DNA of 64,000 nucleotides from Chelatococcus albus (lineage in GTDB: Bacteria > Pseudomonadota > Alphaproteobacteria > Rhizobiales > Beijerinckiaceae): positions 1 through 64,000 of the forward strand of contig NZ_JASJEV010000007.1 of NCBI RefSeq assembly GCF_030067675.1. Reading direction: 5' to 3'. Numbering within the stretch: position 1 is the stretch's first letter; the number at the start of each line of letters is the position of its first letter. Under the pieces are notes generated by a model. It did not search any database. It was not told where the DNA came from and worked only from the letters and a program-made list of their open reading frames with translations. Positions 38,087-46,130 of this stretch are shown here, one piece after another. Position numbers and translations under genes: made by a program.

Positions 38087-38756
38087 CCGCTTCAACCATC
38101 GATCCCCGGTCGCCGGCCATGACGATCTGCCCGCGTTCCATGACGGCGAAGCTGTCGCAGAGGTCACGGGCGAACTCGAAATACTGCTCGACGAGGAGGA
38201 TCGCCATCGAGCCCTTGCGGCGCAAGTAGTCGATGGCGCGGCCGATGTCCTTGATGACGGAGGGCTGGATGCCCTCGGTCGGCTCGTCGAGGACGATGAG
38301 TTTCGGCCGCGTGACGAGGGCGCGGGCGATGGCGAGCTGCTGCTGCTGGCCGCCGGAGAGATCGCCGCCGCGGCGATGCAGCATGTCCTTCAGCACGGGG
38401 AAGAGGTCGAAGACCTCGGCCGGCACCTGGCGCTCGCGCCGCGGCAGGGCGGCAAGGCCCGTCTGCAGGTTCTCCCCCACCGTGAGCAGGGGGAAGATCT
38501 CGCGCCCCTGCGGCACGAAGGCGACGCCGCGCCGCGCGCGGTCGTAGGGCGCAAGGCGGGACAGGTCCTCGCCCGCGAGGCGGATCGTGCCGCGCGCGAC
38601 CGCCTCAAGGCCGACGATGGCGCGCATGAGCGAGGTCTTGCCCACGCCGTTGCGGCCGAGCACACAGGTGACCTTGCCCGCCTCGGCCGCGAGCGAGACG
38701 CCGCGCAGGGCCTGCGCCGCGCCGTAGTAGAGATCGACATTCTCGACGGTCAGCAT
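38061..38756 (-). CDS. urtE: Urea ABC transporter ATPase UrtE
   Basis: The 231-aa LivF-like ATPase has Walker A GRNGVGKTS, signature LSGGQQQQLAIARAL and Walker B LIVLDEPTEGIQPSV; the IQPSV following Walker B is typical of UrtE. It is last of the urtABCDE set and overlaps ureD. With UrtD it powers high-affinity urea import. The start was chosen at MLTVENVDLYYG; the longer frame begins in urtD. Confidence 0.93.
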   Translation of the reverse strand: MLTVENVDLYYGAAQALRGVSLAAEAGKVTCVLGRNGVGKTSLMRAIVGLEAVARGTIRLAGEDLSRLAPYDRARRGVAFVPQGREIFPLLTVGENLQTGLAALPRRERQVPAEVFDLFPVLKDMLHRRGGDLSGGQQQQLAIARALVTRPKLIVLDEPTEGIQPSVIKDIGRAIDYLRRKGSMAILLVEQYFEFARDLCDSFAVMERGQIVMAGDRGSMVEADVRRYLSV

Positions 38757-38757
38757 G

Positions 38758-39513
38758 TCAGCGCCCCAGGTAGACTTCGACGACGCGCTCATCGGCGGAG
38801 ACGGCGTCGATCGAGCCTTCGGCAAGGACCGAGCCCTCGTGCAGCACGGTGACCTTGCAGTCGAGGGCGCGCACGAAGGCCATGTCGTGCTCGACGACGA
38901 CGACGGAGCGGTCGCGGGCGATGTCCCTGAGGAGGACCGCGGTGTCCTCCGTCTCGGCGTCGGTCATGCCGGCGACGGGCTCGTCGACGAGGAGGAGCTT
39001 GGGATCCTGGGCGAGCAGCATGCCGATCTCGAGCCACTGCTTCTGCCCGTGCGACAGTTCGGCGGCCGGACGGCTGCGGTGATCGAGAAGCCGCACACGC
39101 GCGAGCACGGCGTCGATGCGCTCCCTCGCGATGCGGTTGCGTGCGCCGAAGAGGGCCGAGAAGGGGGTGCGCTCGTCCTTGAGCGCCAGGCAAATGTTGT
39201 CGGCCACGGTGTGGCTCTCGAACACCGTCGGCTTCTGGAACTTGCGGCCGATGCCGAGCGCGGCGATCTCGGCCTCGTCGAGGATCGTGAGGTCGACCAT
39301 GCCGCCGAAGAACACGTCGCCCGTGTCGGGGCGGGTCCTGCCGGTGATCACGTCCATCATCGTGGTCTTGCCCGCGCCGTTCGGCCCGATGACGGCGCGC
39401 ATCTCGCCCGCCTCGACGGCGAGCGACAGGTTGTTCAACGCACGAAAGCCGTCGAAGGTGACGCTGACGCCGTCGAGATAGAGCTGGGTGTTGGTGAGGC
39501 TCAGGCCCGTCAC
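38758..39513 (-). CDS. urtD: Urea ABC transporter ATPase UrtD
   Basis: The 251-aa LivG-like ATPase has Walker A GPNGAGKTT and Walker B LLLVDEPVAGM; the ABC signature region reads LSHGQKQWLEIGM, as usual for UrtD. GTG 39513 with GGGAGGG ahead is the only start that fits. It is followed after one base by urtE. Confidence 0.93.
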   Translation of the reverse strand: MTGLSLTNTQLYLDGVSVTFDGFRALNNLSLAVEAGEMRAVIGPNGAGKTTMMDVITGRTRPDTGDVFFGGMVDLTILDEAEIAALGIGRKFQKPTVFESHTVADNICLALKDERTPFSALFGARNRIARERIDAVLARVRLLDHRSRPAAELSHGQKQWLEIGMLLAQDPKLLLVDEPVAGMTDAETEDTAVLLRDIARDRSVVVVEHDMAFVRALDCKVTVLHEGSVLAEGSIDAVSADERVVEVYLGR

Positions 39514-39524
39514 GGCTCCCTCCC

Positions 39525-40652
39525 CTATTCCGCCGCCTGGGGCGCGACGCCCGCATCGGCCGCATGCCGTGTCCGCCGCCGCGCGGCAAGCCCCGCGAGG
39601 GTGCCGACGATGCCCTTCGGCAGGTAGAGGGTGACGACGACGAAGAGGGCGCCGAGCGCGAAGAGCCACAGCTCCGGCAGGGCGCCGGTGAGCCAGGTCT
39701 TGGAGAAGTTGACGACGACGGCCCCGAGCGCCGCGCCGACGAGCGTGCCGCGCCCGCCGACCGCCACCCAGATCACCGCCTCGATGGAATTGGCGGGCGA
39801 GAACTCGGACGGGTTGATGATGCCGACCTGCGGCACATAGAGGGCGCCGGCGACGCCGGCCATCATGGCCGAGACGGTGAAGGCCACGAGCTTGAAACTC
39901 TCCACCCGGTAGCCGAGGAAGCGCGTGCGCGCCTCCGCGTCGCGGATGGCGACGAGCACCTTGCCGTAGGTGGAGGTGACCATATGGCGCGCCACGACAT
40001 AGCCGAGGGCAAGCGCAAGCGCCGTGAGCACGAAGAGCGCGACGCGCGTGCCCTGCGCCTGCACGGGAAAGCCGAGGAGGTCCTTGAAGTCGGTGAGGCC
40101 GTTGTTGCCGCCGAGCCCCATGTCGTTGCGGAAGAAGGCGAGCATGAGGGCGAAGGTCATCGCCTGGGTGATGATGGAGAGGTAGACGCCGGTCACCCGC
40201 GAGCGGAAGGCGAGCCAGCCGAAGGCGAAGGCGAGAAGCCCCGGCACGGCGAGCACCATCAGCGCCGCGAAGGGGAACCAGTCGAAGCCGTGCCAGTACC
40301 AGGGCAGCTCCTTCCAGTTGAGAAAGACCATGAAGTCCGGCAGCACGGGATGGCCGTAGACGCCGCGCGGGCCGATCTGGCGCATGAGATGCATGCCCAT
40401 GGCATAGCCGCCGAGGGCGAAGAAGGCGCCGTGGCCGAGGGAGAGGATGCCGCAGTAGCCCCAGACGAGGTCGAGCGAAAGCGCGAGCAGCGCATAGGCG
40501 AGATATTTGCCCATCAGCGACACGGCATAGGTCGGCACGTGGAGCGCCGAGGTCTCGGGCAGGAGGAGATTGGCCGCCGGCACCAGCAGTGCGGCGAGCC
40601 CGACAAGCGCCAGAAAGACTGCGCCGGAGCGGTCGATGAATCCCATGCGCAT
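39525..40652 (-). CDS. urtC: Urea ABC transporter permease UrtC
   Basis: The 375-aa LivM-like membrane protein has LDLVWGYCGILSLGHGAFFALGGY and about nine hydrophobic segments, with an EAA-type loop near IRDAEARTRFLGY. It forms the urea channel with UrtB. Start ATG 40652 has GGAG upstream. It is separated from urtB by ~310 bases that contain an inverted-orientation repeat copy; operon continuity across it is inferred from gene order. Confidence 0.93.
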   Translation of the reverse strand: MRMGFIDRSGAVFLALVGLAALLVPAANLLLPETSALHVPTYAVSLMGKYLAYALLALSLDLVWGYCGILSLGHGAFFALGGYAMGMHLMRQIGPRGVYGHPVLPDFMVFLNWKELPWYWHGFDWFPFAALMVLAVPGLLAFAFGWLAFRSRVTGVYLSIITQAMTFALMLAFFRNDMGLGGNNGLTDFKDLLGFPVQAQGTRVALFVLTALALALGYVVARHMVTSTYGKVLVAIRDAEARTRFLGYRVESFKLVAFTVSAMMAGVAGALYVPQVGIINPSEFSPANSIEAVIWVAVGGRGTLVGAALGAVVVNFSKTWLTGALPELWLFALGALFVVVTLYLPKGIVGTLAGLAARRRTRHAADAGVAPQAAE

Positions 40653-40732
40653 CACGGCCGTTCTCCGGTCGAAGGAAACCCGGCCGCACCGCTCGCGGGA
40701 CGGCGGGAGAGGATCGGCACGAACCTTTCCGC

Positions 40733-40900
40733 GTCATCCCGCAAGCCGCGCAGCGGCTGTCCGGGAGCCGGAAGCGATTCCGGTTGGCGTGAGGACGCGG
40801 CGGGCACCCTGCGCTCCGGTTGCGCGGCATCGGTGCCGGGTCCCGGGCCCGCGCCTGCGGCGTGCCCCGGGAGGACCGTCATCGCATCCCGCGCGACGCT
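40733..40900 (-). repeat. Dispersed palindromic repeat, copy 9
   Basis: Minus-strand member of the family at 16588: GGGCACGCCGC and GTCCCGGGCCC on one side, CGGACAGCCGCTGCGCGGC and TTGCGGGATGAC at the end. It occupies the ~310-base gap between urtB and urtC; I see no gene there. Confidence 0.75.
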
Positions 40901-40962
40901 CCCCCCTGTCGTTCCGAAGGCGGTATGGCCCCCTTCGATCATCGCCACCATCGCCCCCATCC

Positions 40963-42564
40963 TCACGCCTCGACCGCCCGGCCCCTGAGCGCGAAGAGGC
41001 CGCGCGGGCGCTTCTGGATGAAGAGGATGAGGAAGACGAGGAGGAGGATCTTTCCGAGCACGGCACCGGCGTAGGGCTCGAGGAACTTGTTGGCGACGCC
41101 GAGCGTCAGCGCGCCGACAAGCGTGCCCCACAGGTTGCCCACCCCGCCGAAGACGACGACCATGAAGGAATCCACGATGTAGCTCTGGCCGAGATTGGGC
41201 GAGACGTTGTCGATCTGCGACAGGGCGACGCCCGCGATCCCCGCGATCCCCGACCCCAGAGCGAAGGCGAGCGTGTCCACCCGGGGCGTGCGGATGCCGA
41301 TGGCGGCGGCCATGCGGCGGTTCTGCGTGACGGCGCGCATCTTCAGGCCGAAGGGCGTGCGGCGCAGCACCGCGAGAAGGCCGAGGAAGACGGCGAGCGC
41401 GAAGGCGACGATCCACAACCGTCCGTAGGTGATCGAAAGCCCGCCGAGATCGAAGGCCCCCGCCATGTAGGAGGGCGCGCCGACCTCCCGGTTCGTCGGG
41501 CCGAAGAGCGAGCGCACACCCTGCTGCAGGATGAGGCTGATGCCCCAGGTGGCGAGCAGCGTCTCCAGTGGCCGGCCGTAGAGATGGCGGATGACGCCGC
41601 GCTCGATGGCCGCGCCGACGCCGGCTGCGACGAGGAAGGCGAGCGGCAGGGCGACGGGCAGCGACCAGTCGAAGAGGCCGGGGGCGCGCGTGCGGCAGAC
41701 CTCCTGCACGAGGAAGGTGACATAGGCGCCGAGCATGACCATCTCGCCGTGCGCCATGTTGATGATGCCCATGACGCCGAAGGTGATGGCGAGCCCGATG
41801 GCGGCGAGCAGCAGCACCGAGCCGAGGGAGAGGCCGTACCAGACGTCCTGCACGGCGGCGGCGAGGGCGAGGCGGCGCTCGACGGCAGCGGCCGCGGTGC
41901 GGGCGGACAGGGCTACGGCCGGCGCCGCATCCGCCGCCGCGGCGGAGAGCAGCGCCAGCGCCTCGCGGTCCCCGCGCTCTTCCAGGAGCGAAACGGCCGC
42001 GACCCGGTCGCTCACGGCCGCGTCCTTCGTCGCGAGCTGCACGGCCGCGCGCGCCTCCTCGAGCGCGCGGCGCACGCGGGCATCCTTCTCCGCCGCGAGG
42101 GCGCGGGCGAGCATGGGCAGGGCGGCGGCATCGCGCGACTTGAAGATCGCCTCGGCAGCCGCGAGGCGCCGCGCCGGATCGGAGGCCATCAGCGTGAGCG
42201 TGCCGAGCGCCGCCTCCAGCGCCCGGCGGACGCGGTTGTTGAGGCGCACCGGCTTGAGGCCGGCGGGCGCCTCGGCTACCGGCCGGCCGGTGGCGGCGTC
42301 GAGGAGCGTGCCCGCCTTCTCCCTGACGAAGAGCGCCCGGTCGGCCGGGCGGTAGGAGAGGCGCCCGTCGGCGAGCGCGGTGAGCACGGCCTCGGCCGCG
42401 GGGTCGCCGCTCGCGGCGACCGCCACGACCCCCTTCTCGATGTCGGCGTAGTTGTCGCTGGCGAGCAGGGCGAAGGCATCGGCGGTGCCTTGTGCCGCGA
42501 CCGGACCCGGCCGCGCCGCCAGGAGGGCGGCCGTCACGCACAGGAGGGCGAAGAGGCGGAACAT
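40963..42564 (-). CDS. urtB: Urea ABC transporter permease UrtB with periplasmic N-domain
   Basis: The 533-aa protein has a signal peptide (FALLCVTAALLAARPGPVAA), then ~210 residues of Ala-rich helices outside the membrane, as in UrtB but not LivH, and a LivH-like permease from ~235 on (ITFGVMGIINMAHGEMVMLGAY). With UrtC it forms the urea pathway. The start at 42564 gives the signal peptide directly; a longer frame adds unlikely sequence. urtA lies ~147 bases upstream. Confidence 0.93.
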   Translation of the reverse strand: MFRLFALLCVTAALLAARPGPVAAQGTADAFALLASDNYADIEKGVVAVAASGDPAAEAVLTALADGRLSYRPADRALFVREKAGTLLDAATGRPVAEAPAGLKPVRLNNRVRRALEAALGTLTLMASDPARRLAAAEAIFKSRDAAALPMLARALAAEKDARVRRALEEARAAVQLATKDAAVSDRVAAVSLLEERGDREALALLSAAAADAAPAVALSARTAAAAVERRLALAAAVQDVWYGLSLGSVLLLAAIGLAITFGVMGIINMAHGEMVMLGAYVTFLVQEVCRTRAPGLFDWSLPVALPLAFLVAAGVGAAIERGVIRHLYGRPLETLLATWGISLILQQGVRSLFGPTNREVGAPSYMAGAFDLGGLSITYGRLWIVAFALAVFLGLLAVLRRTPFGLKMRAVTQNRRMAAAIGIRTPRVDTLAFALGSGIAGIAGVALSQIDNVSPNLGQSYIVDSFMVVVFGGVGNLWGTLVGALTLGVANKFLEPYAGAVLGKILLLVFLILFIQKRPRGLFALRGRAVEA

Positions 42565-42710
42565 GGGGCGACCGATCGATCTGTCGTTGGAGGGAAGCGC
42601 CGCCGGGAGGGAGAGCCGACCTCCCGGCGGCATCCGCGGGCCGGAGTGAGGACGCCGCCGGCCCGCCGAAACGCCCGGGCGGGGTGCCCCGGCATCGCAT
42701 TGCGCCGCGG

Positions 42711-44009
42711 TCAGCTCTTGCCCTGGCCGCCGCACTTGCCGGTCTTGACGTTGAAGTTTCCGCAGGAGAGCGGCGCACGCCAGTCGGAGATCAGGTCCTT
42801 CGAGCCTTCGAGATAGTCCGACCACTCGTCGCCGACGACGAGGCCCGGCGTCTGCGACACGATGTTGAACTGGCCGTTCTCCTGCACCTCACCGATGAGC
42901 ACGGGCTTGGTGATGTGATGGTTCGGCATCATCGTCGAATAGCCGCCCGAGAGGTTCGGCACGGAGACGCCGACCAGGGCGTCGATGACCTTGTCGGGGT
43001 CGGTCGTGCCGGCCTTCTCCACCGCCTTCACCCACATCTGGAAGCCGATGACATGCGCCTCCATCGGGTCGTTGGTCACACGCCTGTCGTTCCTGGTGAA
43101 GGCCTTCCACTTGGCGATGAAGTCCTTGTTGGCGGCATTGTCGACCGACTGGAAGTAGTTCCAGGCTGCGAGATGGCCGACGAGGGGCTTCGTGTCGATG
43201 CCGGCGAGTTCCTCCTCGCCGACCGAGAAGGCGACGACGGGGATGTCGGTCGCCTTGACCCCCTGGTTGGCGAGCTCCTTGTAGAAGGGCACGTTGGCGT
43301 CGCCGTTGATGGTGGAGACGACCGCCGTCTTCTTGCCGGCGGAGCCGAACTTCTTGATGGCGGCGACGCGTGTCTGCCAGTCGGAATGGCCGAAGGGCGT
43401 GTAGTTGACGGAGATGTCCTCGTCCTTCACGCCCTTGGACTTGAGATAGGCCTCGAGGATCTTGTTCGTGGTGCGCGGATAGACGTAGTCGGTGCCCTCG
43501 AGCACCCAGCGCTGCACGCCCTCGTTCTGCATCAGGTAGTCGACGGCCGGGATCGCCTGCTGGTTCGGCGCGGCCCCCGTGTAGAAGATGTTCCTCGAGG
43601 ATTCCTCGCCCTCGTACTGCACGGGATAGAAGAGGATACCGTTCAGTTCCTCGAAGACCGGCAGCACGGACTTGCGCGACACCGAGGTCCAGCAGCCGAA
43701 GGTCGCCGCCACCTTGTCCTTGGTCAGGAGCTCGCGCGCCTTCTCGGCGAAGAGCGGCCAGTTGGAGGCGGGGTCGACCACGACCGCCTGCAGCTTCTTG
43801 CCGAGCACACCGCCCTTCTTGTTCTGCTCCTCGATGAGCATGAGCATGACGTCCTTCAGCGTCGTCTCGCTGATGGCCATGGTGCCGGAGAGCGAGTGCA
43901 GGACGCCGACCTTGATGACGTCCTGCTGCGCCTCGGCCGGGGCGCCTGCGAGCGCCAGCCCGCCGGCTACGGCGAGCGCGGCGAGAGCCTGCTTCATGCC
44001 AGTCTTCAT
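42711..44009 (-). CDS. urtA: Urea ABC transporter substrate-binding protein UrtA
   Basis: The 432-aa periplasmic protein has a signal peptide ending near APAEA-Q, then VGVLHSLSGTMAISE, FGCWTSVSRKSVLPVFEE and a C-terminal CGNFNVKTGKC segment, all typical of UrtA. It captures urea for UrtBCDE and, as first gene, is read from the sigma-54 promoter 41-56 bases upstream. Induction under nitrogen limitation is expected. Confidence 0.95.
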   Translation of the reverse strand: MKTGMKQALAALAVAGGLALAGAPAEAQQDVIKVGVLHSLSGTMAISETTLKDVMLMLIEEQNKKGGVLGKKLQAVVVDPASNWPLFAEKARELLTKDKVAATFGCWTSVSRKSVLPVFEELNGILFYPVQYEGEESSRNIFYTGAAPNQQAIPAVDYLMQNEGVQRWVLEGTDYVYPRTTNKILEAYLKSKGVKDEDISVNYTPFGHSDWQTRVAAIKKFGSAGKKTAVVSTINGDANVPFYKELANQGVKATDIPVVAFSVGEEELAGIDTKPLVGHLAAWNYFQSVDNAANKDFIAKWKAFTRNDRRVTNDPMEAHVIGFQMWVKAVEKAGTTDPDKVIDALVGVSVPNLSGGYSTMMPNHHITKPVLIGEVQENGQFNIVSQTPGLVVGDEWSDYLEGSKDLISDWRAPLSCGNFNVKTGKCGGQGKS

Positions 44010-44049
44010 GGTTTCGAGCTCCCCTCTGTGGTTATTGCCCCGCTCGGGC

Positions 44050-44065
44050 AGCAAGGGACGTGCCA
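44050..44065 (-). promoter_or_regulatory. Sigma-54 promoter of the urt-ure run
   Basis: The minus strand reads TGGCAC-GTCCC-TTGCT, a perfect match to the -24/-12 consensus TGGCAC-N5-TTGCW. Transcription should start near 44039, about 30 bases before urtA. This implies NtrC-type control by nitrogen supply. No convincing NtrC dyad was found further upstream. Confidence 0.85.
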
Positions 44066-44228
44066 CGGACGGGCGGGAGCGGCGGCCGGTCGTTTCGCGA
44101 GCGCCCTGTTGCCGGTCAGCGCGAGATCGCGCCGCCTTGCCCAGGAAGACGCCAGAAAACCGCCCGTGTTTTGGGCATTCGGGTATGCAGCCGGGGAACG
44201 GGAAGGGGGCACACGGGCCCCCCTCCAC

Positions 44229-44374
44229 CGTCTCCCGGGGCCGGCGCAGCCGGAGCCCGGGACCCAGAACCGATGCGGGTGATCGAGACGGCGCGGCGGC
44301 CGCCGCGCCCTTGCCGCGACCGGAATCGTTTCTGGGCCCCCGACAGCCGCTGGCGCGGCTTCCGGGGTGACAGT
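44229..44374 (+). repeat. Dispersed palindromic repeat, copy 10
   Basis: TCCCGGGGCCGGCGCAGCCGG, CCCGGGACCCAGAACCGATG, GACCGGAATCGTTTCTGG, GACAGCCGC...GCGGCTTCCGGGGTGACAG: a good copy of the family at 16588. With the sigma-54 promoter it accounts for the 387-base gap 44010-44396. Confidence 0.8.
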
Positions 44375-44396
44375 CGGAGCTTCGCTCAGGCCGGCG

Positions 44397-45899
44397 TCAG
44401 TAGGGGATGCGGTCGGCCTTCGCCAGCCAGTCGGCGAAGACCTGCGCCGCCTCGGCGAGCGGCCGGTGCTCCATGACGAGGCTGCGCTCGCCAGGGGCCT
44501 TCGGCATCTCGCCGTAGATGAAGGCGTCGTCGAAGCCGATCGCCGCCGCCGCCTCGCGCGTGTTGGCGTAGACGATGCGCGCGAGGCGTGCCCAGTAGGC
44601 GGCCGCGAGGCACATGGGGCAGGGCTCGCAGCTCGCATAGAGGGTGGCGCCGTGCAGTGCGAAGGCGCCGGCCGCCGCACAGGCGCGGCGGATGGCAACC
44701 ACCTCGGCATGGGCGGTCGGGTCGTTCTGCGAGGTGACGCAGTTCCACCCCTCGCCGAGGATGAAGCCGTCGCGCACCACGACGGCGCCGAAGGGTCCGC
44801 CGTCGCCGTGCAGCATGTGCTCGCGCGACAGCGCCACGGCGCGCGCCAGGAAGCGATCGTCGGCCCCGGCGCTCACGCGGCGCTCTCCGCGAGCGCTTGC
44901 GGCGCGGCGCAGCCGCTCCCGCACCTGCAGGAGCTGCGCCGCCACGGCCGCGGCGATGACGGCCGGCTCCTTGCCGGCGATGCCCGGCACGCCGATGGGG
45001 CAGACGAGACGGGCGCGCGCCGCCTCGCCAAGTCCCGCCTCGCCGAGGCGCTTCAGGAAGCGGGCGCGCTTGGTGGCGCTGCCGATGAGGCCGACGAAGG
45101 GCAGGTCCGGCCGCGCCAGCGCGGCGGCGACGACGGCGAGGTCGAGCGGGTGGTCGTGCGTCATGACAAGCACCAGCGCGCCCGTCGGCGCGGCTCGTGC
45201 CTCGGCCGGCGGATCGGGCGCGAAGACCGGCGTGACGTTCATGGGAACGTGAGGCGGGAAGGCCTCCTCGCGCGGGTCGACCCAGCGCAGGCGGAACGGC
45301 AGGGGGGCGAGCGCCAGCACCAGCGCGCGCCCGACATGGCCGGCGCCGAAAAGAAGGAGCGGCGTGCGCCCGTCCTCGAAGCGCTCGCACAGCACAAGGT
45401 CCTGGAGAGCGAGGTCACTCCCGGCCTCCCTTCGGCCACGCGGCCGCATGAGGTCGACGGAGGCCACCTCCCCCGCCGCCGGCGCGGCAGGCTCGATCAG
45501 CCGCGCGACGCGCCCGTCCGCCCCCATCCGCCCGACCGTCGCGAGCGGCCCGGCCGCCTCGGCGGCGGCGAGCGCGGCGATGGCCGCAGCGTCGCGCCGG
45601 TCGAAGGTCTCGATCAGGATGGTGACGAAGCCGCCGCAGCACTGGCCGAGGTCGGGCCCCAGCGCCTCGTCGACAAGGCGGGCCGGGCCGCGCCCGGCGG
45701 CAAGCGCGCGACGGGCCTCCTCAAGCGCCCGCCACTCCAGCCGCCCGCCGCCGATGGTGCCGAAGAAGGCGCCGTCCGGCCGCACGACCATGCGCGCGCC
45801 CGCCTCGCGCGGGGCCGAGCCCCTGACCGCCGCGAGCGTGACGAGGGCCGCGGCCCCCGCGCTGCCCACCATGTCGCCGAGCCTCTGCCACACCTGCAT
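44397..45899 (-). CDS. XdhC-guanine deaminase fusion protein
   Basis: The 500-aa protein has two parts. Residues 1-~335 are XdhC: GQCCGGFV with C87-C88, the Rossmann segment LLLFGAGHVGRAL and LIGSATKRARFL; XdhC binds and sulfurates molybdenum cofactor and inserts it into xanthine dehydrogenase. Residues ~345-500 are a cytidine-deaminase-fold guanine deaminase of the Bacillus GuaD type: GPFGAVVV, zinc site H397-A-E399, C427 and C430 in CEPCPMC, and GFDDAFIYGEM. The fusion would make xanthine from guanine and mature the enzyme that oxidises it. It is third after xdhA and xdhB. A clean frame runs across the junction. Confidence 0.88.
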   Translation of the reverse strand: MQVWQRLGDMVGSAGAAALVTLAAVRGSAPREAGARMVVRPDGAFFGTIGGGRLEWRALEEARRALAAGRGPARLVDEALGPDLGQCCGGFVTILIETFDRRDAAAIAALAAAEAAGPLATVGRMGADGRVARLIEPAAPAAGEVASVDLMRPRGRREAGSDLALQDLVLCERFEDGRTPLLLFGAGHVGRALVLALAPLPFRLRWVDPREEAFPPHVPMNVTPVFAPDPPAEARAAPTGALVLVMTHDHPLDLAVVAAALARPDLPFVGLIGSATKRARFLKRLGEAGLGEAARARLVCPIGVPGIAGKEPAVIAAAVAAQLLQVRERLRRAASARGERRVSAGADDRFLARAVALSREHMLHGDGGPFGAVVVRDGFILGEGWNCVTSQNDPTAHAEVVAIRRACAAAGAFALHGATLYASCEPCPMCLAAAYWARLARIVYANTREAAAAIGFDDAFIYGEMPKAPGERSLVMEHRPLAEAAQVFADWLAKADRIPY

Positions 45900-46029
45900 G
45901 GGCTCACACCTTGCGCTATCCCCTTGGCGCTCTTGCCTTGGCGCCCTTGCCTCGACCTCACGCGCCGGGATCTGCCGCGAGAGCGCGCATCATCGCCCCG
46001 GCGCGGACGAAAGACGAGTCCCGCCAGGG

Positions 46030-46130
46030 CCTTGGCGCCCCGGCCTCAAAGGTTGATTCAATGGCTTCAGGAAGCGATTCAAGGGCCTGAGACGGCGAAT
46101 CCTGAGAATGTGATTCAGATTCAAGGGCTG
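46030..46130. repeat. Cluster of GATTCA direct repeats at the xdhB 3' end
   Basis: GATTCAATGG, GATTCAAGGG, GAATCCTGAG, GATTCAG and ATTCAAGGG occur within ~75 bases (46052-46128), the last supplying the xdhB stop codon. CTTGGCGC(C/T)C repeats occur nearby (45920-45950 and 46030-46045). The 221-base gap between xdhB and the XdhC fusion otherwise looks empty. Confidence 0.5.
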
